Assembly: GCF_002835465.1 (NCBI RefSeq)
Contig: NZ_PIZM01000006.1
Location: 248,001 to 312,000 of the forward strand
Source: Psychromonas sp. psych-6C06
Lineage (GTDB): Bacteria; Pseudomonadota; Gammaproteobacteria; Enterobacterales; Psychromonadaceae
DNA: 64,000 nt
Direction: 5' to 3'
Position 1 is the stretch's first letter, and every line of letters begins with the position of its first letter. The notes beneath the pieces were generated by a model. It was not told the DNA's origin. It saw nothing but the letters and a program-made list of their open reading frames with translations, and searched no databases. A program made the position numbers and the translations under genes. Positions 52,931 to 61,505 of the stretch are shown here, piece after piece.

Positions 52931-55341
52931 AATCTAATAAAATGATAATTAGCTGGAGTTGGCGAGAGATCTGGTTTGGGCAACTATGGCCGGTGATGGT
53001 TGCATTAACTTTGATAATTGCCTGTGTGGTGGCTTTATCAACATTGGCTTTGCGCGTCGAAAAAGTGATGACCAATGAAGGGCGAGCGTTATTAGCCGCT
53101 GATTTAGTGTTTCGTTCGGCAAACCCCATTGAAGACAGCCTTCGAGCGCGAGCAGAGCAACAAGGGTTGATTGTCTCTGAGCAAAGCCGTTTTCAGACCA
53201 TGGCATTTAGCGACAAGAAGATGCAATTGGTGTCGGTAAAAAGTGTTGAAAGTAATTACCCCTTGCGTGGCGAACTTATTTTAAGTGCTGAGAATCAGCA
53301 GTTGGTTAATCAAGTTAATCCCGGAGAATTATGGTTATCACTGCGCTTGTTGGCATTATTAGAGGTTGAGATAGGTGATAACGTTGCCATTGGTGATGCA
53401 GAGTTAAAAGTAACAGGCATTATAAAAGAAGCGCCAGAGGTTGTGTTTAACCCTTTTAATAGTATTCCTAATCTGTTTATTCATCATAGTGATTTACAGA
53501 AAACAGGCGCGGTGCAAATAGGCAGTCGTGTTCGTCATCGTTTGTTTATCAATGGTGATGCGAGCGCATTGCAGGCCCTAAAAGATAAAGTGAGTTTACA
53601 GGCGGGTGAATCTTGGGTTGATGAAAATAAGCAGGGGCGCACTGCGGGCTTAATTGATAAAGCTAAGCAATACCTATCATTGACTATTCTCATGGTTATT
53701 TTGATGGCTGCGGTGACGCTCATTTTAACTTGTTTACACTATGCACGAAATCGTAGCGAGACGGTATCGATGTTAAAAAGCATGGGTGCAAGTCGTATCT
53801 GGTTGCGTCGTTGGTTAAGTACGCAGGTGCTGATCATGTTTGTCGTCGCGTTTATTGTAGGTAGCCTTTTAGGATGGTTACTCGAGCTATTATTGCGTTT
53901 GCCGCTGGCTGATATTTTACCTGAGCAATTGCCAAGTGTCGGTGTTCAGCCCTTTCTATTTGCTATTGCTGTCGCACTTTGTATCGGTTTACCTGCGTTG
54001 TTGATCCCTTTAACGCGTCTATTAGACGCACCCGCAATTAACGTCATACAGCAACAAAAAAGCACATATTCTAAAAGTAGCTGGTGGTTATTGTTATTAC
54101 CGGTGACTGCGTTGGCACTTTTTTACGGCTCAAATAATCTCGTATGGATGGTCTTAGGTGGGTTATTGCTGCTGTTCGCTTTTCTGGCCACAATCAGTTA
54201 TGGCTTGTTGCAACTGCTGGCTAAATTGAAGTGGGGAGCCGCCTTTAGTTTGGCGCTAAGTCGTATTAATCGTTCCCCTAAAAATAGCATGATGCAGTTA
54301 GCTGCTCTATCGGGATCGCTTATGTTGGTGGCGCTAATTTGGTTAATTAAAAGCGATCTATTAGGCGATTGGCAACAGACGCTTGCACCCGATGCACCTA
54401 ATGTTTTTGCGATTAATATTAGCCCCGAAGAGCAACAAGGGTACCTACAACAGGTAGATAGTTTTACTTTACCGCGTAGTGATGCCTTTGCCATTATTCG
54501 TGGCCGTGTTACAGAAATTAACACAATCCCTGCAAATGAATATTTCAGCGATAAGCAGGATCAGCCACGTATATTACAGCGTGAAGTTAACTTTACTTGG
54601 GCTAAACAACTGCCTGAATATAATGAGGTGGTTAGCGGTGAGTGGGAAGGCAAACAAACGGTTTCAGTAGAGCAGAAAGTTGCTAACGACTTGAATATCA
54701 AAGTGGGTGACAGCCTCACCTTTGAGGTTAATAGCCAGGTATTTAGTGCAACGGTAAATACTATTCGTAAAGTGCAATGGCAAAGCATGAAGCCTAATTT
54801 CATCTTTATTTTCAGTGAAGATGTGATTGCTGATCTTCCCGCGACATGGATGCTTAGCTTTAGAGCAGAGCAAGCACAAAATGAGTTGGTTAATCAGTTA
54901 GCGCGTTTATACCCGACAGTGAGCCTGTTAGATTTTCGTACTATGGGTAATAAAATACAGACCTTATTAAGACAGATATCTTGGTCATTAACAGGTCTTG
55001 CATCATTAGGTGTGGTAAGCGGTATTTTATTAATTTTCACGCTATTACGCTTAAGCCTGAGTGAACGGAAACGTGAGATAACGTTATACCGCACGTTAGG
55101 AGCGAGTAAAAAAAGGATAAGCCACACACTGTGGGCGGAGTATGGCCTGCTGGCTATCAGTGCTGGTTTAGTTGCTGCTATCGCTGCTGAAATGATTCTG
55201 TTTAGCTTAATGAAATGGGGATTTCAGTTACCGACACAACTCCACCCAATGATGTGGGGAATATTGCCAATATTAGCGGTCTCGATTGTGTTTTTAAGCT
55301 TAAGCTCAGTGATTAAACAGCTATTAAAACCATTGCGTTAG
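52927..55341 (+). CDS. ybbP: YbbP, FtsX-family ABC permease
   Basis: An 804-residue inner-membrane protein with the YbbP plan: an N-terminal helix (IISWSWREIWFGQLWP), a large periplasmic domain, three helices (~245-375), a central helix pair and second periplasmic region, and three C-terminal helices with the FtsX coupling motif LRLSLSERKREITLYRTLGAS. I chose the ATG at 52927 with AGGAAAG upstream, rather than the in-frame ATG at 52912 inside ybbA. It works with YbbA. Confidence 0.9.
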   Translation: MKSNKMIISWSWREIWFGQLWPVMVALTLIIACVVALSTLALRVEKVMTNEGRALLAADLVFRSANPIEDSLRARAEQQGLIVSEQSRFQTMAFSDKKMQLVSVKSVESNYPLRGELILSAENQQLVNQVNPGELWLSLRLLALLEVEIGDNVAIGDAELKVTGIIKEAPEVVFNPFNSIPNLFIHHSDLQKTGAVQIGSRVRHRLFINGDASALQALKDKVSLQAGESWVDENKQGRTAGLIDKAKQYLSLTILMVILMAAVTLILTCLHYARNRSETVSMLKSMGASRIWLRRWLSTQVLIMFVVAFIVGSLLGWLLELLLRLPLADILPEQLPSVGVQPFLFAIAVALCIGLPALLIPLTRLLDAPAINVIQQQKSTYSKSSWWLLLLPVTALALFYGSNNLVWMVLGGLLLLFAFLATISYGLLQLLAKLKWGAAFSLALSRINRSPKNSMMQLAALSGSLMLVALIWLIKSDLLGDWQQTLAPDAPNVFAINISPEEQQGYLQQVDSFTLPRSDAFAIIRGRVTEINTIPANEYFSDKQDQPRILQREVNFTWAKQLPEYNEVVSGEWEGKQTVSVEQKVANDLNIKVGDSLTFEVNSQVFSATVNTIRKVQWQSMKPNFIFIFSEDVIADLPATWMLSFRAEQAQNELVNQLARLYPTVSLLDFRTMGNKIQTLLRQISWSLTGLASLGVVSGILLIFTLLRLSLSERKREITLYRTLGASKKRISHTLWAEYGLLAISAGLVAAIAAEMILFSLMKWGFQLPTQLHPMMWGILPILAVSIVFLSLSSVIKQLLKPLR

Positions 55342-55410
55342 GTAAGCTTTAAAGATGAAAAAAGCGATCTGATTTTATGCAAAGGATAATGAATGGAGTT
55401 TTAGGTCTAA

Positions 55411-55481
55411 TAGCAATGCAATTTAGAAAGTGATCTCGTATTGCGTAGGGAAAATAGATCAGCTATTTATTCAGATTGGTA
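55411..55481 (-). repeat. Short deletion derivative of the 159-bp element
   Basis: The reverse complement begins TACCAATCTGAATAAATAG and CTGATC, like one end of the element, and passes directly into ACGCAATACGAGATCACT and ATTGCTA, like the other. The middle ~88 bp is missing. It is diverged, lies just upstream of copy 3 in the same orientation, and lacks a clear target duplication. Confidence 0.4.
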
Positions 55482-55511
55482 CCACATCATAGGTAGTGTA
55501 AATTTTAATAA

Positions 55512-55670
55512 TACCAATTCCGCTAATATAGTGATTAAATATTACGCAGGAAAAAGGAGTTAGTTCAAGGCGAAAATTGATGTAAATGGTTGTTCCCTTT
55601 ACGAAATTTTTAACGCTGAAATAGCTTCTTTTAACCAGCAAGATTGATCAGTTATTTAGTGAATTTGGTA
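55512..55670 (-). mobile_element. 159-bp inverted-repeat element, copy 3
   Basis: Intact 159-bp copy in the opposite orientation to the others, from TACCAATTCC to GAATTTGGTA on the plus strand. TAA flanks both sides (55509-55511 and 55671-55673). It lies in the 484-bp gap between ybbP and ssb, which otherwise holds only the derivative at 55411 and the ssb terminator. Confidence 0.93.
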
Positions 55671-55751
55671 TAAGTAAGATAGATCATCTTTTTAATTCTT
55701 TTAGTATAACTAGAAGGCTTTCCGGACTTGAGTAAGTGACGAGTTAAACAT

Positions 55752-55779
55752 TAAAAAAGCCAGCAATTAAGCTGGCTTA
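55752..55779 (-). terminator. Rho-independent terminator of ssb
   Basis: On the reverse strand AAGCCAGCTTAATTGCTGGC forms an 8-bp GC-rich stem followed by six T. It lies ~45 bp past the ssb stop. Confidence 0.88.
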
Positions 55780-55825
55780 GAGAATGTTTTATATTTTATT
55801 TTTACATTATTGTAAAATATAGACG

Positions 55826-56461
55826 TTAGAACGGGATATCATCATCAAAATCCATTGATGGTTCATTATATTGAGCGGGCGCTTGCTGTGGTGTTTGCTG
55901 AGGTGCAGGGCGAGCAGGTGCTTGTTGTGCAGGTGCCTGCTGTGGCGTCGGCTGATATGCCGGTGCCATTTGAGGAGCTGCTTGTTGCTGCGGTGCTGGT
56001 GCAGATTGCTGAGGCGCATTACCCCAAGATTGCTGAGCCTGTTGTGGTGCTTGTTGTTGCCCTCCTTGGAATTGTTGGTTCTGCCCGCCTTGGAACTGTT
56101 GACCACCTTGACCGCTATTATTTGAGTCCATCATCTGTAGCTCAGAAACGACAACATCAGTTGCATACTTATCTTGTCCGGTGGTTTTATCTTGCCATTT
56201 ACGTGTTTTTAGTTTGCCTTCAACGTAAACTTTTGCGCCTTTTTTAAGGTATTGACCACACATCTCACCAAATTTTCCGTATACAGTCAGGTTATGCCAC
56301 TCGGTTTGATTTTCATATTCGCCAGTTTGTTTATTCTTCCAGCTTTCAGTGGTTGCGATTGAAAAATTTGCTACCGCATTGCCATTTGGCATATAACGCA
56401 TCTCTGGATCTTTACCCAGGTTACCCACTAAAATTACTTTGTTTATGCTACGGTTAAACAT
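55826..56461 (-). CDS. ssb: Single-stranded DNA-binding protein
   Basis: A 211-residue SSB: OB-fold in residues 1-~112 ([20 protein letters not shown] onward, [20 protein letters not shown]), then a long Gln/Pro/Ala/Gly-rich linker (~115-200), then the acidic tip DFDDDIPF that recruits partner proteins. It is longer than E. coli SSB (178) because of the linker, as is common in this group. It lies 13 bases after the MFS gene in the same direction. Confidence 0.97.
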   Translation of the reverse strand: MFNRSINKVILVGNLGKDPEMRYMPNGNAVANFSIATTESWKNKQTGEYENQTEWHNLTVYGKFGEMCGQYLKKGAKVYVEGKLKTRKWQDKTTGQDKYATDVVVSELQMMDSNNSGQGGQQFQGGQNQQFQGGQQQAPQQAQQSWGNAPQQSAPAPQQQAAPQMAPAYQPTPQQAPAQQAPARPAPQQTPQQAPAQYNEPSMDFDDDIPF

Positions 56462-56474
56462 CTCTTCTCTCCGC

Positions 56475-57836
56475 TTATACTAAAATTTGTTTGGCTGCTT
56501 GCAAGGTAAAAATTTTATTATTTACCTTAATGTAAACAGTCTGCTCTTCAATGATAATCACGACTTCTAATACACCTTCAACTTGAATTAACTGTTCAGT
56601 TAACTGCGTTGCATGATGTTCATCTTTAATGGTTGCCGTTAATGTATGCGTACGAATTTTACTTGGGTTATGCATACCCCATGAAACAAAGAACCACATC
56701 AACATTAAGCTAGCTAAAAATAAAAATAGGCCACTATTGCCAAGTAGTTTATAGGAAACGCCCCCTAATATGCCACCAAAAAATGCGCCTAAAAACTGAT
56801 ACGTGCTGTAGATCCCCATTGCACTGCCTTTCGCACCAGCAGGGGATAGCATTGAGATAAAAGCAGGCAGGGAGGCTTCTAAAAAGTTAAAGGCAGTAAA
56901 ATACAGTAACATGCATAAAAACATTACTAGCAAAGATTGTTCAGTGAATGCCATAAATACTAAGCTCAGCGCCATTAATAGGATAGAAAACAGGTAAAAC
57001 TGGCGATTTTTTTCTTTTTTCGCTGCCACAATTAACATCGGAATAATCAATAAAAAAGAGAGGAGAAGAGCTGGTAGATAAAGATACCAGTGACTTTGAG
57101 CTTCTAGATGCATCGTTTGCAATTGTAATGGCAGGGCGATAAATACCGCGGTGAGTGTCATATGTAGCGTAAATATGCCCACATTTAAGCGTAATAATTG
57201 TGGGTTTTTCGCTAACTTTCCTAGCATGGCTGGAATTGCTACTGTTTCTCCGCGAGGTGCTTTGCTAACGATATGAGGCACTAAAAAATGCACGATGGCA
57301 ATGCCTATCAGCGCACCACCTGCGGTAATAAGAAACAATCCCTGCAAACCAATAAATGGTGCTAAAACAGGGCCGGCCACCATCGAGACTGCAAAGGCAA
57401 GTCCAATGCTGACACCAATCATTCCCATCGCCTTAGGGCGCTGCTCTTCACGTGTTACGTCGGCCGCTAAGGCTAAAACAGCGCTCGCTATCGCCCCCGC
57501 TCCCTGCAATGCTCGGCCAAGTGTTACGCCGTAAACGCTCTCTGAGTAAGCTGCCACTAAGCTACCAATGGCAAATATCAGTAAGCCGACATAGATAATT
57601 GGGCGACGACCAAATTTATCGGAAAGCATGCCCGCAGGAATTTGTAACAGTGCCTGGGTTAACCCGTAAGCGCCAATCGCAAGCCCGACCCACATCGGTG
57701 AATAGCCGATGAGTTCCTGTCCGTAGATTGCAAATACGGGCATGATCATAAATAGACCCAGCATACGTAAAGCAAATACCAGCGACAGTGATATCGCGGT
57801 ACGTTTTTCTAATGGATTAAGGGCATCAACTTGCAT
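56475..57836 (-). CDS. YajR-type MFS transporter with C-terminal YAM domain
   Basis: A 453-residue protein with 12 expected membrane helices. Motif A reads [11 protein letters not shown] between helices 2 and 3. After the last helix (~385) a soluble ~65-residue domain ([20 protein letters not shown]) resembles the ferredoxin-like YAM domain of YajR. The substrate is unknown. The gene is followed by ssb on the same strand. The gap to rlmJ is divergent (57837-57944) and should hold both promoters. Confidence 0.88.
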   Translation of the reverse strand: MQVDALNPLEKRTAISLSLVFALRMLGLFMIMPVFAIYGQELIGYSPMWVGLAIGAYGLTQALLQIPAGMLSDKFGRRPIIYVGLLIFAIGSLVAAYSESVYGVTLGRALQGAGAIASAVLALAADVTREEQRPKAMGMIGVSIGLAFAVSMVAGPVLAPFIGLQGLFLITAGGALIGIAIVHFLVPHIVSKAPRGETVAIPAMLGKLAKNPQLLRLNVGIFTLHMTLTAVFIALPLQLQTMHLEAQSHWYLYLPALLLSFLLIIPMLIVAAKKEKNRQFYLFSILLMALSLVFMAFTEQSLLVMFLCMLLYFTAFNFLEASLPAFISMLSPAGAKGSAMGIYSTYQFLGAFFGGILGGVSYKLLGNSGLFLFLASLMLMWFFVSWGMHNPSKIRTHTLTATIKDEHHATQLTEQLIQVEGVLEVVIIIEEQTVYIKVNNKIFTLQAAKQILV

Positions 57837-57944
57837 AAATGTTCCAGTTCAGCAAAATAATTTGGGCGCGAATTGTAGCATGCTTAGCGCTATTACAAAA
57901 AAATCATTATACTGCGCGCACCACTCTCAGTTTTAGGAAACACC

Positions 57945-58787
57945 ATGCTCAGCTATCGCCACTCTTTCCACGCGGGAAATTTCGCCGATGTATTAAAACA
58001 TACGGTTTCGGTTGCTATTTTTAACCATATGCTGAAAAAAGATAAGCCTTTTTGCTATCTCGATACGCACTCCGGTTGTGGCGCTTATTCACTGAATTCT
58101 GAGCAAGCCTTAAAAACGCAGGAGTTCAATAATGGTATTATGCGTCTATGGGGACGTGCTGACTTGCCTGAACCGGTAGCGAATTATATGCAGCAAGTGG
58201 TTGAGTTTAACGCGCAAAGTAGTTTAAAACATTACCCAGGCTCACCGAGTATTGCGCGCCAAATGTTACGCGATAATGACCGCATGTTTTTGTTCGAGTT
58301 GCACCCGAATGAGTTTACTAATATGCGCGAAAATTTTTCTGGTGACAGGCAGATAAAAATGTCTAACAAGGATGGTTTGCAAGGTTTGGTAGCCAATATG
58401 CCGCCGAAAGAGCGTCGTGGTTATGTGTTGATTGACCCCTCCTATGAGATTAAAAGTGAATATCAGGAGGTTGTTGAAACCTTAATCGAAGCGGTTAAGC
58501 GTTTTGCTACAGGCACTTACGCTCTGTGGTATCCGGTTGTCAATCGCATCACGATAAAAAAAATGGAGCGTGAGTTGATCGACTCAGGTATTAAAAACAT
58601 TCAATTATTTGAATTGGGTATCGAAGCTGATTCTGGTGAAAAGGGCATGACATCAAGTGGCATGATTGTTATCAATCCACCTTGGACGCTGAAAAAAGAG
58701 ATGCAAGCCGCTTTGCCGTTTCTGGCTAAAAATCTAGCCAAAGAGGACAAAGGTTTTTATCGTATTGAAACATTAGTTGAAGAGTAA
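57945..58787 (+). CDS. rlmJ: 23S rRNA (adenine2030-N6)-methyltransferase RlmJ
   Basis: A 280-residue RlmJ/YhiR: MLSYRHSFHAGNFADVLKH at the N-terminus, the SAM region LDTHSGCGAYSL, and the catalytic VLIDPSYE, a DPSYE form of the usual DPPYE motif. It methylates A2030 of 23S rRNA. The length fits E. coli RlmJ. Its TAA stop is also the left target duplication of element copy 4, which begins at the very next base. Confidence 0.96.
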   Translation: MLSYRHSFHAGNFADVLKHTVSVAIFNHMLKKDKPFCYLDTHSGCGAYSLNSEQALKTQEFNNGIMRLWGRADLPEPVANYMQQVVEFNAQSSLKHYPGSPSIARQMLRDNDRMFLFELHPNEFTNMRENFSGDRQIKMSNKDGLQGLVANMPPKERRGYVLIDPSYEIKSEYQEVVETLIEAVKRFATGTYALWYPVVNRITIKKMERELIDSGIKNIQLFELGIEADSGEKGMTSSGMIVINPPWTLKKEMQAALPFLAKNLAKEDKGFYRIETLVEE

Positions 58788-58946
58788 TACCAAATCCACT
58801 AAATAACTGATCAATCTTACTGGTTAAAAGAAACTATTTCAGCGTTAAAAATTTCGTAAAGGGAACAACCATTTGCATCAATTTTCGCATTGAACTAACT
58901 CCTTTTTCCTGCGTAATATTTGATCACTATATTAGCGGAATTGGTA
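58788..58946 (+). mobile_element. 159-bp inverted-repeat element, copy 4 (at the rlmJ stop)
   Basis: Intact 159-bp copy, TACCAAATCC to GGAATTGGTA, with TAA on both sides (58785-58787, the rlmJ stop, and 58947-58949). It is the closest to copy 1. The rest of the gap to 59088 holds a perfect hairpin and nothing else recognised. Confidence 0.94.
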
Positions 58947-59000
58947 TAATTCGAAGAGCTATCGCACTTTCTAATGTTGACAGCAAACATGTTCTTTCTA

Positions 59001-59026
59001 TTCAGCACAACACGGGTTGTGCTGAA
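59001..59026. terminator. 11-bp perfect hairpin between convergent genes
   Basis: TTCAGCACAAC and GTTGTGCTGAA pair perfectly around ACGG. Lying between convergent rlmJ and the 59089 gene, it is a candidate two-way terminator, though T runs are weak. Confidence 0.5.
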
Positions 59027-59088
59027 AATCTAACTGACAAAAGCTCAACTGAGGTTCACCCCCTTTACGAACAATTACTCATAGGCCG

Positions 59089-59322
59089 TTATTTACGGTG
59101 TTTTTTACGATGCAGATGGTTAGCAATTATACCTATCACTGATTGCAGTACTAAGGTTAGCATCGCCATAAAGAAAAATAACTGCAATAACGCTTGCTGT
59201 GAAATATCATCAACAAACAGGTAAATGCTGAATGTTAATAGCAGTAAATACAGTAAGCTGATTAAATAGCGTTTAATGGAAAATGAATAGGTCGCTTTTT
59301 TATTGGTCATCGTTATCGTCAT
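59089..59322 (-). CDS. Small two-helix membrane protein, unknown
   Basis: A 77-residue protein (or 73 from an inner ATG at 59310) with two hydrophobic segments (ISLLYLLLLTFSIYLF and LQLFFFMAMLTLVLQ onward) and a basic tail HLHRKKHRK. I do not recognise it. Its start overlaps the 3' end of the 59300 gene by 23 bp, or 11 bp from the inner ATG, so the two are probably translated together. Confidence 0.65.
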   Translation of the reverse strand: MTITMTNKKATYSFSIKRYLISLLYLLLLTFSIYLFVDDISQQALLQLFFFMAMLTLVLQSVIGIIANHLHRKKHRK

Positions 59323-60805
59323 CTATATTGGTTATTTTCTTTTTAAAGTGTAACTTTTTAAAATGTAAAAGTGTTTTGAGTTTTGAGTAGCGATCATAAT
59401 TACTGATATCTTTTTTAGATGCTTCTCCTGATTTTTCTATCTCAATAATACCATTACGGTTGAGTGTTATTTTATAACGTTCAAACTCTTCTACGTACTG
59501 CCCTTGATCAAGCGCGACGACAATATTAATCTGATAACGTCGCTCAATAGAGGTACTTTGTATCTTTTCGCGGTTCGCATCCGGCGCATTCTGTGCGTAA
59601 ACTTTACCGGTGCCTCGTTCTAAATAACGTGCAAAGGGGCGTAAGCTAAAAATAATCATCTCTTCTAAGCTGTCATAACCGGCTTGGAATCCTTGCTTAT
59701 TCACTTTTGTTTCAATGCGATAATGTAAAAACTCCGCACTTTGTCTATTTTGTGTATGGCGTTGCGCTAGCAGGTCAATGGCTTGCTCTGGTAACTTTTG
59801 TGGTTTGATGTAATCAAGCCATACTTTTTGAGTGGCAATCTCATTTTTAGTGCTGGTATCTTTTAATGTACGTGCCCATTTCGGTCTACCTTTTCGTATC
59901 CAGCGCCAAAGCATGTTTTTAAAGTCATCCTTAAATACTTCTCGAATGCCATAAATCACCGCTAAAATAAAAATCATCAGTGCGCTCAAACCGCTAAACG
60001 CACCCTGTGTTTTGATGATTAAAATTAAAACTACACTCATTATTAACGCTGTTGCCACTCCAGTAACAACTTTACGAGTGATATTCCCTAATTCATGTGT
60101 TTCACTTTTAAAAATAACATCGTATTCGATTAAGCGACGTAATAAGCGCATCTTATTGGAAATACGGTTAGGGTCATTAAGCGTAGCGCCAGTATTGTAG
60201 CCTTTTGTTTCTCTGTATTTATTTTCCTCTTCGCAAATAGCAAGCAGTGCGAGCCTCGTTTCAGAAAATTCAGCATGGCGTGGTTTTTTAGCAAGCATTT
60301 TTAAAATAGACTGTTCAGTATACCAAGAGAGATAGTTATCTACATTTTCAAAGATTGATAATAATTTAGGGTCGCTGGGTATATGCGTACGATGCTTTTT
60401 TAAAATCATTAAACACTGTTCAGTAAGGTCAATTGCTGCATGATAAAAATTTCGTAGATTTTCACTATCATCAATATTCAGCGTTTCTTGCGTATCAGTA
60501 TCGAGAGCAACAATATATTGATAAGCAAACAAGTTAAGATTACTTTTATACTCTTCTGGAGAGCGCTTCATTCTGCTTGCAAAGCGAGTATGTAAAAGTG
60601 GCAGGTGCAGCCCTTCGGTGAAATAGGCTCGTCTACCCTTAATTGCGGCATTAAAGTACTCTGTTTCGGGTAAGGTGTTTTTATTAATGCCCATCTCTTT
60701 AGGGAGTGCGATATAAATATCAATGCGCCGAGCATCGCCACGGTTAATTTGGTGGGTTAGCTTTATCGATAACTTTTCTTGCTGTTTGACTTTGAATTTA
60801 CTCAA
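59300..60805 (-). CDS. Unknown 501-residue protein with a central membrane pair
   Basis: I do not recognise this protein. It has a ~250-residue N-terminal soluble part, then two close membrane helices (~255-300: VVTGVATALIMSVVLILIIK and LSALMIFILAVIYGI), then a ~200-residue basic soluble part. The tail is Lys-rich and ends in acidic NIDDDNDDQ. With two central helices, both soluble parts should face the cytoplasm. It overlaps the small membrane protein gene and is divergent from the MazG-like gene. No function is offered. Confidence 0.75.
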   Translation of the reverse strand: MSKFKVKQQEKLSIKLTHQINRGDARRIDIYIALPKEMGINKNTLPETEYFNAAIKGRRAYFTEGLHLPLLHTRFASRMKRSPEEYKSNLNLFAYQYIVALDTDTQETLNIDDSENLRNFYHAAIDLTEQCLMILKKHRTHIPSDPKLLSIFENVDNYLSWYTEQSILKMLAKKPRHAEFSETRLALLAICEEENKYRETKGYNTGATLNDPNRISNKMRLLRRLIEYDVIFKSETHELGNITRKVVTGVATALIMSVVLILIIKTQGAFSGLSALMIFILAVIYGIREVFKDDFKNMLWRWIRKGRPKWARTLKDTSTKNEIATQKVWLDYIKPQKLPEQAIDLLAQRHTQNRQSAEFLHYRIETKVNKQGFQAGYDSLEEMIIFSLRPFARYLERGTGKVYAQNAPDANREKIQSTSIERRYQINIVVALDQGQYVEEFERYKITLNRNGIIEIEKSGEASKKDISNYDRYSKLKTLLHFKKLHFKKKITNIDDDNDDQ

Positions 60806-60915
60806 TCTCCCTCCTTTGGCATTAACGTATTATGAATTGATTTTAAATCAGTGTTTTTTGCGCCTAAAGTTTGTTAACTTAAGCGTTTTATTTTTCTGTT
60901 TATATAAAGGTTTTT

Positions 60916-61488
60916 ATGCAATTTTCACAACTTACACAAGCTATTTTTGATCATCTTTATCACGATATTAAGCAATTTCGCGAAACCTTTGATTTACCTT
61001 GCAATGATCCTAGCTCATTGGATGAAAAAGCAGATAAATTGCACACCTCTCTGATTATTGAAGAGCTGACCGAGTTGGCAGAGGCTGATTGTAAAATCGA
61101 GCAGGCTGATGCCATTGTTGATAGCGTATATGTATTAATGGGGCGATTAGTTCATTTGGGTGATAATAAAGTGTCAGACAATATCGCGATTAGCTACCTT
61201 ATCGACCTTTTTCTAAATGTGGCCAAGCAACGTGATATTAATTTTTTACCTTGTTGGAATGAAGTGCATTCGAGCAATATGAGTAAAGTATGCCGTAATC
61301 AAGCAGAGTATCAAGAAACCTATGACTTTTATGCCCAACAAGGCGTTGAGCTTATTGATAGTGTGAAAGGTGACTTTATCATTGCTAAATGTGCTAAAGA
61401 CGTACAACTTGAGGGAAAAGTTGTTCGCCAGGGCAAAGTATTAAAATCTGTTTATTATCGTCCGGCAGAGCTTGAACCATTGGTTTAA
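60916..61488 (+). CDS. MazG-like / PRA-PH-type nucleotide pyrophosphohydrolase
   Basis: A 190-residue all-alpha NTP-PPase. The metal-binding pattern EExxE-(n)-ExxD is in IIEELTELAEADCKIEQADA and the following IVDSVYVLMG. Such enzymes remove pyrophosphate from nucleotides, often damaged ones. The C-terminal ~80 residues (VHSSNMSKVCRNQAEYQE onward) resemble phage and marine MazG-like proteins. The substrate is unknown. It is divergent from the 59300 gene. Confidence 0.85.
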   Translation: MQFSQLTQAIFDHLYHDIKQFRETFDLPCNDPSSLDEKADKLHTSLIIEELTELAEADCKIEQADAIVDSVYVLMGRLVHLGDNKVSDNIAISYLIDLFLNVAKQRDINFLPCWNEVHSSNMSKVCRNQAEYQETYDFYAQQGVELIDSVKGDFIIAKCAKDVQLEGKVVRQGKVLKSVYYRPAELEPLV

Positions 61489-61505
61489 GGCTGTCATTTA
61501 CGCGA

